Shown here piece after piece: positions 51,767 to 60,780 of a stretch of DNA of 64,000 nt. Position 1 is the first letter of the stretch, and each line of letters starts with the position of its first letter. Origin of the DNA: Pedobacter frigiditerrae (GTDB lineage: Bacteria > Bacteroidota > Bacteroidia > Sphingobacteriales > Sphingobacteriaceae); assembly GCF_032678705.1 (NCBI RefSeq), contig NZ_JAVTSS010000001.1, positions 682,001 to 746,000 on the forward strand, written 5' to 3'. The position numbers and the translations under genes are program-made. The notes beneath the pieces are model-generated. The model was not told the origin of the DNA. It saw only the letters and a program-made list of their open reading frames with translations, and did no database searches.

Positions 51767-53329
51767 ATGAAAAAGAATAATATATATATCAGCATTTTTT
51801 TCCTGATGACTTTAATAGGTTTTTCAGGTTGTAAAGATGATATGATGGAAGAAATTACTACATTAAATGTTGATAGAACATTTTCACCAACTGGTTTAAC
51901 TGCTAGTGTAGTTAATAAAACAAATGTCCTATTAACTTGGAAAGCTGTAAATAACGCCAAAACTTATACAGTTGAAGTGTTTGAAAATGCAGATTTTTCA
52001 GGAACAGCTGTTAAAACAATACCAAATATCACATTTACACAAGTGCCATATACAGTTACTGGCCTATCAGGTGATACACAATATTCGATAAGAGTTAAAG
52101 GTGTAGGCGAAGGAACAGATGATTCTAAATGGGTAACTGCTTCTGCTAAGACTGATCCTGAACAGATTTTCTCAGCAATAAATGCAGCTAAGTTAACAGC
52201 AAATTCAGTGGCTTTAAACTGGCCTGCTGGTCAAACAGCCACTACAATTACTTTATCACCTGGTAATATTACACGTACGGTTACTGCAGCAGAAATAGCA
52301 GCAGGTGAGGCAATAGTGACAGGTTTAACAGGAGAAACGCTATATACAGCAAAACTACTTAATGGAACTAAGGTTAGAGGCACAATTACCTTCACAACTT
52401 TGCTTGATTTAGGCGGTGCAATTGCGGTTTATCCAACAGATAACTTGGCCACTCTAATTGCTAATGCAAATGCAGGTGATGTATTTGCATTGTTCCCTGG
52501 TACATACAATATCAACGCAGACATAACTGCAACTAAATCAATATCAATAAAAGGAGCTAAGCCAACTGATAAGCCAATTATTAAAGGTATGATCATTAGG
52601 TTAAAAGCTAATGCTGGTTTGTCTTTAAAAGATTTAGATATTGATGGTACTGGAGCTTTAAATGGTAATCAGGCAATTATTTATGATGAAGCTTTAACTA
52701 CTGCTTATGGCAACCTAAACGTTGAGAATTGTGTAATTAAAAATTATGTAAAAGGTTTAATGTATGTGAATGTTGCGGCTCTTATAGAATCGGTTACATA
52801 TAAAGGTAATATCATTAGCAATATTGAATGTAATGGAGGAGACTTTATTGATTTTAGAGCTGGTATAGCTAAAACTGTTAGTTTTACCAACAATACAGTT
52901 TATAACTCAGCTTTAGCAAGAGATTTTTTTAGAATGGATCCTGCTGGTTCAACTAACTTCCCTACCATAACATCAGTTATTACCATCTCTACAAATACTT
53001 TAAACGGAATGTGTAATGGTGCAGCAAATAGATTATTGTACGTTCGTTTAGCAAATCATCAAATTTTCTTTTCTAAAAATATAGTAGCAAATTCTGGTGG
53101 TATCTTAACAAATCAAGCATCAACCATTATTGTAGCAGCTAATTTTACAGGCAATAACTATTTTAATGCACCAACGTATTTAGCTGGCAGTGCTACAGCT
53201 AATGCTAAATATGATACAGGAACTTCAACTTCTTTAAATCCTGGTTTTACATCGGTTGCTACAGGTAATTTTACCATTAGTGAGAATACGCTTAAAACAA
53301 ATGGAGTAGGCGATCCACGATGGAGATAA
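51767..53329 (+). CDS. Surface lipoprotein: fibronectin III domain plus beta-helix (DUF5123/DUF4957-like)
   Basis: 520 residues, lipoprotein signal (LIGFSGCKDDMMEE, Cys19). An FN3 domain covers about residues 40-130 (NKTNVLLTWKAVNNAKTYTVEV .. GLSGDTQYSIRVKGVGEG), a second beta-sandwich about 135-205, and a right-handed beta-helix about 215-500 (TDNLATLIANANAGDVFALFPGTYN, ISIKGAKPTDKPIIKG, AGLSLKDLDIDG). Such proteins occupy the SusE/F-like position in pectin loci. Either glycan binding or lyase-like activity is possible; no catalytic residues are evident. Confidence 0.85.
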   Translation: MKKNNIYISIFFLMTLIGFSGCKDDMMEEITTLNVDRTFSPTGLTASVVNKTNVLLTWKAVNNAKTYTVEVFENADFSGTAVKTIPNITFTQVPYTVTGLSGDTQYSIRVKGVGEGTDDSKWVTASAKTDPEQIFSAINAAKLTANSVALNWPAGQTATTITLSPGNITRTVTAAEIAAGEAIVTGLTGETLYTAKLLNGTKVRGTITFTTLLDLGGAIAVYPTDNLATLIANANAGDVFALFPGTYNINADITATKSISIKGAKPTDKPIIKGMIIRLKANAGLSLKDLDIDGTGALNGNQAIIYDEALTTAYGNLNVENCVIKNYVKGLMYVNVAALIESVTYKGNIISNIECNGGDFIDFRAGIAKTVSFTNNTVYNSALARDFFRMDPAGSTNFPTITSVITISTNTLNGMCNGAANRLLYVRLANHQIFFSKNIVANSGGILTNQASTIIVAANFTGNNYFNAPTYLAGSATANAKYDTGTSTSLNPGFTSVATGNFTISENTLKTNGVGDPRWR

Positions 53330-53352
53330 AAATTTAAATTTGGTTTACTATA

Positions 53353-53383
53353 AAGGGGGCAGAGAATTCTGTTCCCTTTTTTT
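53353..53383 (+). terminator. Terminator of the susC-susD operon
   Basis: AAAGGG / CCCTTT outer and CAGA / TCTG inner stems around GAAT, with a T7 tract, 23 nt after the lipoprotein gene. Confidence 0.75.
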
Positions 53384-53394
53384 GTGGTATCGGT

Positions 53395-53410
53395 CGGCAA
53401 CGTTTGCACA
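53395..53410. promoter_or_regulatory. LacI-type operator candidate, site 2 (CE12)
   Basis: CGGCAACGTTTGCACA between the susC-operon terminator and the CE12 gene. It contains the best palindrome of the four sites, GCAA-CGT-TTGC. Its central CG is 41 nt upstream of a TAATTTG -7-like box (53442). Confidence 0.65.
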
Positions 53411-53501
53411 ATTAATTATCATAAATGGTCTGAAAGTTGAGTAATTTGCTTTTCTAAAACTCAAAAACTAATTTGACTTTTTAAAAAAAACCAATTATAG
53501 C

Positions 53502-54236
53502 ATGTATAAAAACCTTTTGATCGGACTAGGAATTATCCTGATGTCATTTACCTTCATAAAAAGAGATCCCATTACACTTTATATTATCGGCGATTCTACA
53601 GCCGCCAATAAAGCAGCGAATAAATTTCCAGAAACTGGATGGGGAATGGAATTACAACCATTCTTTAATACAGAAGTTAAGGTTGATAATAGAGCCTTAA
53701 ATGGAAGAAGCACTAAATCTTTCATCAATGAAAAAAGGTGGGAAAATATATTAACCACATTAAAAGAAGGCGATTTTGTGATGATTGAGTTCGGTCATAA
53801 TGATGAGAAGATTGAAAATCCAAAAGTTGGAACTTCTTTAGAAGAATTTAAAGTTAATCTGATAAAATATATTCAAGAAACCCAAGCTAAAAAAGCAAAT
53901 CCAATTTTATTGACACCAATTGTTCGTCGAAATTTTATAAATGGTGTTTTAACCGATACGCATAAAGGTTACCCTGAAGTGGTTAGGGAATTAGCAGATT
54001 CATTACACATTCCACTAATTGATATGCAAAGCAAAACAGAAAAATTGGTTAAGGCTTTAGGTGATGAGCCATCTAAAAAATTATTCCTTCACTTAGATTC
54101 TGGTCATGTTAATTATCCAAAGGGAGTGAAAGATAATACTCATTTAAATGTGGAAGGTGCAAAGGCTTTTGCTGATTTAGTGGCTGAGGGAGTTAAGGAA
54201 ACAAAAACCAAATTGGCTAAATATTTGAAAAAATAA
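53502..54236 (+). CDS. Rhamnogalacturonan/pectin acetylesterase (CE12, SGNH)
   Basis: 244 residues with a hydrophobic export signal (LLIGLGIILMSFTF). SGNH blocks: IGDSTAANKA (nucleophile Ser), NRALNGRSTKSF (Gly), VMIEFGHNDEK (Asn) and DNTHLNVEGAKAFADLV (Asp/His pair). This is the CE12 pattern of rhamnogalacturonan acetylesterases and removes acetyl groups from pectin. Encoded 1 nt before the pectin methylesterase gene. Confidence 0.93.
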   Translation: MYKNLLIGLGIILMSFTFIKRDPITLYIIGDSTAANKAANKFPETGWGMELQPFFNTEVKVDNRALNGRSTKSFINEKRWENILTTLKEGDFVMIEFGHNDEKIENPKVGTSLEEFKVNLIKYIQETQAKKANPILLTPIVRRNFINGVLTDTHKGYPEVVRELADSLHIPLIDMQSKTEKLVKALGDEPSKKLFLHLDSGHVNYPKGVKDNTHLNVEGAKAFADLVAEGVKETKTKLAKYLKK

Positions 54237-54237
54237 G

Positions 54238-55227
54238 ATGAAAAAGTTATTGTTTTATTGTTCAATTGTTTTATTGTTGAATGGCATTGATGTCAATGCA
54301 TCGAGTCTCCCCTCTAACATCTCACATCTTAAATCTCCATACGATTTTACAGTAGCTGCCGATGGAACTGGGAATTTTAAAACTGTTCAAGAAGCAATTA
54401 ATGCTGTTCCAGATTTTAGAAAAACGCCAACAACAATTTTCATTAAAAATGGTACCTATAAGGAAAAATTAAATCTTTCGGCTTCAAAGAAATTGGTTAA
54501 AATGATTGGGGAAAGTGTTGAGAAAACGATTCTGACCTATGATGATTGGGCTCAACGAAAAAATTCTTTTGGAGAAGAAAAGGGAACATCTGGCTCAGCT
54601 AGCTTTTATGTTTATGGCGATGGATTTTCTGCCGAGAATATTACATTCCAAAATACAGCAGGGCCAGTTGGCCAGGCGGTTGCTTTATTTGTAGCTGGCG
54701 ATAAAGCCAAATTTACAAATTGCAGAATGTTGGGTTTTCAAGATACCTTATATACGTATGGTCATGGCAGTCGACAATATTATTACAAATGTTATATAGA
54801 AGGAACTGTCGACTTTATTTTTGGTTCATCCACCGCTGTGTTCGAAGAATGTGAAATTTTCTGCAAAAAAGGAGGCTATGTAACCGCATCTTCCTCTCCA
54901 GATACATCAAAATACGGCTATGTTTTTATCAATAGCAAAGTTACTGGTGATGCGTCAGATAACTCTTTTTTCTTAGGTAGACCTTGGCGGCCTTTTGCAA
55001 AAGCCGTTTTTATCAATTGTAATTTAGGCAAAATGATTAAAGCTGAAGGCTGGAATAACTGGGGCAAAGAAAGCAACGAAAAAACAGCATTTTATGCAGA
55101 GTATAAAAGTACTGGGTCCGGTGCAAATCCGAAATCTCGTGTGCCTTGGTCGCATCAATTAGATGAAACAACTGTAAAAGAATACACATTAGATATGATT
55201 CTAAATGGTTGGAACCCTAAAGAGTAA
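54238..55227 (+). CDS. Pectin methylesterase (CE8)
   Basis: 329 residues, signal peptide (LFYCSIVLLLNGIDVNAS). Right-handed beta-helix with the CE8 signatures GQAVALFV (Gln146), GFQDTLY (acid/base Asp169), VDFIFG (nucleophile Asp192) and the LGRPW Arg/Trp motif. It demethylates homogalacturonan so that GH28 and PL10 can act. Separated by a single base from the CE12 stop, so translation is coupled. Confidence 0.96.
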   Translation: MKKLLFYCSIVLLLNGIDVNASSLPSNISHLKSPYDFTVAADGTGNFKTVQEAINAVPDFRKTPTTIFIKNGTYKEKLNLSASKKLVKMIGESVEKTILTYDDWAQRKNSFGEEKGTSGSASFYVYGDGFSAENITFQNTAGPVGQAVALFVAGDKAKFTNCRMLGFQDTLYTYGHGSRQYYYKCYIEGTVDFIFGSSTAVFEECEIFCKKGGYVTASSSPDTSKYGYVFINSKVTGDASDNSFFLGRPWRPFAKAVFINCNLGKMIKAEGWNNWGKESNEKTAFYAEYKSTGSGANPKSRVPWSHQLDETTVKEYTLDMILNGWNPKE

Positions 55228-55294
55228 TCAATCGTCTTGCGTTTACCGTTGTTGGTTTGGGACAATGCTAAACGAGTAAACACAAATTCATATT

Positions 55295-56911
55295 ATGAAA
55301 TTATCAATTCTTACATTGTTCACGCTCCTTTCCGTTTCAGCCTTTGCCCAAAAAGATATTTCTAAAGTTTGGGTATCAGATTTAGGTAATGGAAAATATA
55401 AAAATCCAGTTATTGATGCTGATTATTCAGATCCAGATGTAGTTAGGGTTGGAGATGATTTTTATTTAACAGCTTCTAGTTTTGATGCCATTCCTGGTTT
55501 ACCAATCCTTCATTCAAAAGATTTGGTAAATTGGACAATCATCGGCCATGCCTTAAAAAGACAACCACCTTTTGACCATTTCTCTAAAACACAACACGGA
55601 AACGGAGTTTGGGCACCAGCCATTCGTTTTCATAACGGCGAATTTTATATTTATTATCCAGACCCAGATTTTGGTATCTATTTAACAAAAGCAAAAAATC
55701 CTGCTGGTCCTTGGTCTGAGCCAATTTTAGTAGAAGGAGGAAAAGGTTTAATTGATCCTTGTCCACTTTGGGATGAAGATGGTAAAGTTTATTTGGCTCA
55801 CGCTTATGCAGGTAGCCGAGCTGGAATTAAAAGTATCATCGTTGTTAAAAAAATGAATGCAGCAGGTGATAAAGTGCTAGATGAAGGTAAATTAGTTTAT
55901 GATGGTCACGAGTTAGACCCAACAATAGAAGGGCCAAAATTCTATAAAAGAAACGGGTACTATTATATTTTTGCTCCTGGTGGCGGTGTTTCAACAGGAT
56001 GGCAAACTATTTTAAGATCGAAAAATGTGTATGGTCCTTATGAGCGTAAAGTTGCAATGGATCAGGGTAAATCTCCAATAAATGGCCCACATCAAGGTGC
56101 TTGGGTTAATACGCCATCGGGCGAAGATTGGTTCTTGCACTTTCAAGATAAGAATGCTTACGGTAGAGTAGTTCATTTGCAACCAATGAAATGGGTTAAT
56201 AATTGGCCAGTAATTGGAACAGATTCAGATGGTGATGGAATTGGTGAGCCAGTTTTGGTTTATAAAAAACCTGCAATTGCAAAACCAGTAGCTATTGCAA
56301 CCCCTGCAGAAAGCGATGAGTTTAATGGAACGAATTTAGGTTTACAATGGCAATGGCAAGCAAATCCATCAGCTACTTGGTCATTTTTAAATCCAACCAA
56401 AGGAATGTTAAGGTTGTATTCTGCAAAAATGCCAGATAGCGCTAAAAACTATTGGGATGTGCCAAATATCTTGTTGCAGAAATTTCCGACAGAGAAATTT
56501 ACAACGGTTACCAAACTAACTTTTACACCAAATACAAAATTAGAAAATGAAAAAGCTGGTTTAATTGTAGCTGGTTTAAGTTATGCCAACATCGCCGTTA
56601 AGAGCAAAAAAGATGGTAATTACTTAGTTTATACAACTTGTAAAACGGCAGATAAAGGGAAGGCAGAGAAGGAAGAAGTGATTGTTAAATTAACTACCTC
56701 AACAATTTATCTAGCTGTAACTGTAAGTGATGGTGCTAAATGCCAATTCAGTTATAGTTTAACTGGAGATAAATATACCAATGTAAATGATGTATTTCAG
56801 GCTGAGCCAGGAAAATGGATAGGCGCTAAAGTAGGACTTTTTTGCGTTAGAGAACAACAAACAAATGACGCGGGTTATGCAGATTTTGATTTTTTTAGAA
56901 TAGAGAAATAA
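55295..56911 (+). CDS. GH43-family glycosidase (beta-xylosidase/arabinofuranosidase type)
   Basis: 538 residues, signal peptide (LLSVSAFAQ). A five-bladed propeller with the base Asp in DADYSDPDVV, the pKa-modulating Asp in IDPCPLWDEDG and the acid Glu in ELDPTIEGPKFYKRNG. From about residue 340 a C-terminal concanavalin-like beta-sandwich (SDEFNGTNLGLQWQWQANP) as in GH43 beta-xylosidases. In this locus it probably removes arabinose or xylose from pectin side chains; sugar specificity cannot be read from the sequence. It follows CE8 by 67 nt. Confidence 0.92.
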   Translation: MKLSILTLFTLLSVSAFAQKDISKVWVSDLGNGKYKNPVIDADYSDPDVVRVGDDFYLTASSFDAIPGLPILHSKDLVNWTIIGHALKRQPPFDHFSKTQHGNGVWAPAIRFHNGEFYIYYPDPDFGIYLTKAKNPAGPWSEPILVEGGKGLIDPCPLWDEDGKVYLAHAYAGSRAGIKSIIVVKKMNAAGDKVLDEGKLVYDGHELDPTIEGPKFYKRNGYYYIFAPGGGVSTGWQTILRSKNVYGPYERKVAMDQGKSPINGPHQGAWVNTPSGEDWFLHFQDKNAYGRVVHLQPMKWVNNWPVIGTDSDGDGIGEPVLVYKKPAIAKPVAIATPAESDEFNGTNLGLQWQWQANPSATWSFLNPTKGMLRLYSAKMPDSAKNYWDVPNILLQKFPTEKFTTVTKLTFTPNTKLENEKAGLIVAGLSYANIAVKSKKDGNYLVYTTCKTADKGKAEKEEVIVKLTTSTIYLAVTVSDGAKCQFSYSLTGDKYTNVNDVFQAEPGKWIGAKVGLFCVREQQTNDAGYADFDFFRIEK

Positions 56912-56964
56912 TATCAACCGTTGTGGGCTTAGGCTTACAATACTTAATGCTGAAATTTGCTAAC

Positions 56965-56980
56965 TGATAACGATTGCATA
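56965..56980. promoter_or_regulatory. LacI-type operator candidate, site 3 (GH28)
   Basis: TGATAACGATTGCATA upstream of the GH28 gene, sharing AACGATTGC with sites 1 and 4. The central CG lies 41 nt upstream of the TAGACTTG box. Confidence 0.6.
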
Positions 56981-57011
56981 GTTTTTTGTTCCATTAATGC
57001 GATAAACTATG

Positions 57012-57019
57012 TAGACTTG
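57012..57019 (+). promoter_or_regulatory. -7-like box of the GH28 operon
   Basis: TAGACTTG within ATGTAGACTTGT, identical to the susC promoter 12-mer. Confidence 0.45.
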
Positions 57020-57119
57020 TCGTTAGATATGTGTTTTTAGAGAAGTGTAGAGATGTAATTCGAAGTCGCAACCGAAAACTCATAACTAAATTTATTACCA
57101 ATATAAACTGTACACCCGA

Positions 57120-58796
57120 ATGAGAAAAATAGTATCAACTATATTCACTGCAACACTCTTTATTAGTTCATTAACAGCTTTTGCGCAATCAAATAAGCAA
57201 AAAGCGCCATATTCTTTTAGTAATCTTCCGGTAATTGCAAAAACTTCATTTAAGGCCGATACTTTCAATATCATTAAGTATGGTGCTAAAAACGATGGTG
57301 TTACTTTAAATAGCAAGGCGATAAATGATGCAATTGTAGCTTGTAATAAAAAAGGTGGGGGCGTAGTACTTGTTCCAAAAGGAATGTGGTTAACTGGACC
57401 AATCGAGTTAAAAAGCAACGTGAATTTACATTTGCAAAAAAATGCAATTATTCAGTTCACTAAAGATTTTAATCAATACCCATTAGTAGCTAGCAATTGG
57501 GAAGGCTTACCTCAAATGCGTAATCAATCACCTTTATGGTCTACAAACCAAACCAATATTGCAATAACAGGTTTTGGGATTATAGATGGAGCAGGCGAGG
57601 TTTGGCGAATGGTAAAAAAAGATAAACTCACAGAAAGCCAATGGTCTAAATTAGTGGCTTCTGGTGGTGTGTTAAGTGATGATAAAAAAAGCTGGTATCC
57701 TTCTGAGGCATTTTTCAAAGCTTCAAAAATGAAAAACCCTGGAGAAATTACTCCAGATAAAACGCCAGAGTTTTATAATAGCATTAAAACTTTTTTAAGA
57801 CCAAACTTATTGGTTTTTACCTCATGTAAGAAGATTTTGTTAGAAGGGGTTACTTTTCAAAATTCGCCAGCATGGAATTTACATCCACTAATGTGTGAAG
57901 ATTTAACGGTAAGAAATGTGTACGTTAAAAATCCGTGGTACGCACAAAATGGAGATGGTATAGATTTAGAATCTTGTAAAAACGTATTAATTGAAGGCAG
58001 CACTTTTGATGTAGGTGATGATGGAATTTGTATTAAATCTGGTCGTGATGCTGCAGGTAGAAAACGTGGAATGCCAACAGAAAATGTAATTATTCGCAAT
58101 AGCACAGTTTATCATGCACATGGTGGATTTGTGATTGGCAGTGAAATGTCTGGTGGTGCAAAAAATATCTTCGTTTCAGATTGTTCATTCATTGGAACGG
58201 ATATTGGTCTTCGTTTTAAAACAACTCGAGGTAGAGGTGGTGTGGTAGAGAAAATCTTTGTTAAAAACATCAATATGAAAGATATTGTTGGCGAAGCTAT
58301 CTTATTTGATATGTATTATGCTGCGGTAGATCCTGTTCCCCTAAAAGGCGAAAAAAGAGATGCACCAAAAGTAGAGTTATTGCCTGTAACCGAAGAAACG
58401 CCTATTTTTAGAGATTTCCATATTACGGATGTAGTTTGTGATGGAGCTTCAAAAGCAGTATTTATTAGAGGTTTACCGGAATTAAGTATCAGTAACATCA
58501 CACTAGATAATCTTAACATAAAAGCAGATGAAGGTGTTGATATTCAAGAAGCAAAAAATGTAAGTTTAAATAATGTGAATTTGATTGTTGCCAATTCTAA
58601 TCCATTAATTAACATACAAAACGGAAATACAATCAACTTTAAAAACATAAATTATAATGCAGCTCAATTGCTTTTCCGCATAACAGGAGATAGAAATAGT
58701 GCCATTAAAACTTCTGGCTTAGATGCTACAAAAGCAAAATCTAAAACCGAATTTTTAGCTGGAGCTGATGAAAAAACATTGCAGATTAATAAATAG
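57120..58796 (+). CDS. Polygalacturonase (GH28)
   Basis: 558 residues, signal peptide (ISSLTAFAQ). Right-handed beta-helix with the GH28 catalytic motifs NGDGIDLES (Asp279/Asp282), VGDDGICIKSG (Asp300/Asp301), HAHGGFVIGSEMSGG (His of the GHG-type motif) and RFKTTRGRGG (RxK). It hydrolyses polygalacturonan, probably as an exo-acting or oligogalacturonide enzyme given its length. The GH105 gene follows after one base. Confidence 0.96.
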   Translation: MRKIVSTIFTATLFISSLTAFAQSNKQKAPYSFSNLPVIAKTSFKADTFNIIKYGAKNDGVTLNSKAINDAIVACNKKGGGVVLVPKGMWLTGPIELKSNVNLHLQKNAIIQFTKDFNQYPLVASNWEGLPQMRNQSPLWSTNQTNIAITGFGIIDGAGEVWRMVKKDKLTESQWSKLVASGGVLSDDKKSWYPSEAFFKASKMKNPGEITPDKTPEFYNSIKTFLRPNLLVFTSCKKILLEGVTFQNSPAWNLHPLMCEDLTVRNVYVKNPWYAQNGDGIDLESCKNVLIEGSTFDVGDDGICIKSGRDAAGRKRGMPTENVIIRNSTVYHAHGGFVIGSEMSGGAKNIFVSDCSFIGTDIGLRFKTTRGRGGVVEKIFVKNINMKDIVGEAILFDMYYAAVDPVPLKGEKRDAPKVELLPVTEETPIFRDFHITDVVCDGASKAVFIRGLPELSISNITLDNLNIKADEGVDIQEAKNVSLNNVNLIVANSNPLINIQNGNTINFKNINYNAAQLLFRITGDRNSAIKTSGLDATKAKSKTEFLAGADEKTLQINK

Positions 58797-58797
58797 T

Positions 58798-60723
58798 ATG
58801 AACAGATCCCTAAAGTATTTTGCACTTGTAGCCTTAACAAGCTTAACTTTTAAAGTAGGTGCCCAAGTAAAACCATTATCTCAACAAATGGCCGATCAGG
58901 TATTGGCTTTGTCAAAAGATTCTGCTAATGCAAGTTCTAATAATTTTAGACCAGTAAAATGGTCTTATGATCAAGGTGTAATTTTAGAAGGCATTGATGG
59001 CGTTTGGAAAAGAACGGCTAACAATGAATATTTTAAATACATGCAAGCTTGTATGGATGCCTATGTTACCAAAGATGGCGACATTAAGATGTACAAAATA
59101 GAAGACCATAATATAGACAATGTAAAAAACGGACGTACTTTATTAACGTTATACAAAGTAACTGGTCAGGCAAAATATTTTAAAGCGGCAACCATATTAT
59201 GGAATCAGTTAAAAGAGCAACCTAGAACTAAAGAAGGCGGTTTTTGGCATAAAAAAATCTATCCAAATCAAATGTGGTTAGATGGATTGTATATGGGAGA
59301 GCCATTTTATGCTGAATATGCAGCGCTAATTAAAGATGAAAAAGCTTTTGATGATATCGCCAATCAATTTATTTGGATGGAGAAAAACTCAAGAGATGCA
59401 AAAACTGGTTTATTGTACCATGGTTGGGATGAGTCCAAAACCGAGAAATGGGCAGATAAAACCACTGGTAAATCTCCTAATTTTTGGGCAAGAGCAATGG
59501 GATGGTACGGAATGGCGTTGGTTGATGTATTAGACAATTTCCCTCAAAACCACCCAAAACGTGCAGCATTGTTAGCTATTTTAAATCGCTTTGCGGTAGC
59601 AACTCAAAAAGTTCAGGATGCTAAATCTGGCTTATGGTACGATATTTTAGATAAACCACAAGGCAAGGGTAATTACTTCGAATCATCTGCTTCGAGTATG
59701 TTTGTTTATACCTATGCAAAAGCAGTTAGAATGGGTTGGTTGCCAAAATCTTATTTCGCAGTGGCGGATAAGGGTTATAAAGGCATTCAAAAAGAATTTA
59801 TAGAAAAAGTAGGCACTGATAAAGTTAATCTTAAAGGAACCGTAGCTGTTTCTGGCTTAGGTGGAAAACCATATCGTGATGGAAGTTATGCTTATTACAT
59901 GAGCGAAAAAGTAATTACTAACGATGCAAAAGGTGTTGGTGCATTTTTATGTGCAGCTAACGAAATGGAAATTGCTGCATTGCCAAAACCTGCTTTAGGA
60001 AAAACTGTAATGCTCGACTCGTATTTTAACAACGAGGTTAGAAAGGATCAAAGTGGCAACGATCAAATTTGGCACTACAAATGGGATGCTCGTGATAATA
60101 ATGGGTTCTCTTTGTTGGGAGAAATATTTGAAAGATCTGGATTTAAAAACAAAACTTTATATCAAGCACCAACTGTAGAAAATCTAAAAGGTACTTCAAT
60201 TTATATAATTGTAGATCCTGATAGTGAAAAAGAAGCTGCAAAACCGAACTATATTCAAGAAAAAGACATTACCAATATTGCCAATTGGGTAAATGCAGGT
60301 GGTGTTTTAGTATTATTTGGTAACGATGGACCAAACGTAGAATTAGAGCATTTTAACAAGCTAGCTAATAAATTTGGCTTCCATTTTAATGGCGAAACAA
60401 AAGGTAAAGTTCCAGTTGCTGGTGTTTTTGAGACAGCTAAAGTCGTTGTTCCGGCAGGAAACGAAATATTCAAAAATGTTAAAGACCTTTTCATTAAAGA
60501 ATACAGTAGTTTAAAGCTTTCTGGTAATGCAAGACCAATCTTAAAAGATATAGACGGCGACAATGTAATTGCGGTAAGTAAATATGGAAAAGGAACAGTA
60601 TTTGTAATTGGCGACCCTTGGTTATACAATGAATATGTAGATGCAAGAAAATTACCAGCTACTTATGACAATTTCAAAGCTGCTAATGATTTAGTGAATT
60701 GGCTAACAAAGCAGGTTAAATAG
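58798..60723 (+). CDS. GH105 unsaturated rhamnogalacturonyl hydrolase with C-terminal DUF4350-like domain
   Basis: 641 residues from the ATG at 58798, 1 nt after the GH28 stop; an upstream in-frame ATG would overlap GH28 and hide the signal peptide (YFALVALTSLTFKVGAQ). The (alpha/alpha)6 GH88/GH105 domain spans about 25-385, with VILEGIDGVWKRT, DGLYMGEPFYAEYA and FWARAMGWYGMALVDVL. Residues about 405-640 form a second domain of DUF4350/GATase-like fold (IANWVNAGGVLVLFGNDGPN; GKGTVFVIGDPWLYNEY). The first domain removes 4,5-unsaturated galacturonate ends left by lyases. Confidence 0.93.
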   Translation: MNRSLKYFALVALTSLTFKVGAQVKPLSQQMADQVLALSKDSANASSNNFRPVKWSYDQGVILEGIDGVWKRTANNEYFKYMQACMDAYVTKDGDIKMYKIEDHNIDNVKNGRTLLTLYKVTGQAKYFKAATILWNQLKEQPRTKEGGFWHKKIYPNQMWLDGLYMGEPFYAEYAALIKDEKAFDDIANQFIWMEKNSRDAKTGLLYHGWDESKTEKWADKTTGKSPNFWARAMGWYGMALVDVLDNFPQNHPKRAALLAILNRFAVATQKVQDAKSGLWYDILDKPQGKGNYFESSASSMFVYTYAKAVRMGWLPKSYFAVADKGYKGIQKEFIEKVGTDKVNLKGTVAVSGLGGKPYRDGSYAYYMSEKVITNDAKGVGAFLCAANEMEIAALPKPALGKTVMLDSYFNNEVRKDQSGNDQIWHYKWDARDNNGFSLLGEIFERSGFKNKTLYQAPTVENLKGTSIYIIVDPDSEKEAAKPNYIQEKDITNIANWVNAGGVLVLFGNDGPNVELEHFNKLANKFGFHFNGETKGKVPVAGVFETAKVVVPAGNEIFKNVKDLFIKEYSSLKLSGNARPILKDIDGDNVIAVSKYGKGTVFVIGDPWLYNEYVDARKLPATYDNFKAANDLVNWLTKQVK

Positions 60724-60734
60724 TTAAGAAATAA

Positions 60735-60762
60735 CCGTCATTGCGAGGCACGAAGCAATCTT
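60735..60762. repeat. REP-like repeat, copy 2, inside the pectin operon
   Basis: CCGTCATTGCGAGGCACGAA followed by GCAATCTT, the reverse of the element near 33.9 kb. ATTGC / GCAAT can form a small hairpin. It lies between the GH105 and PL10 genes. Confidence 0.65.
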
Positions 60763-60780
60763 AAAGCGATAAACAAAAAG

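Noticed and set aside
55228..55294. Possible fifth LacI operator before GH43 (GCGTTTACCGTTGTTGG)
   Set aside because: It only loosely resembles the AACGWTTGC core and no -7 box follows; GH43 is more likely read from the CE12 promoter.
60255..60629. 124-residue open frame antisense to GH105
   Set aside because: Shadow of the coding strand; no domain, no signals.
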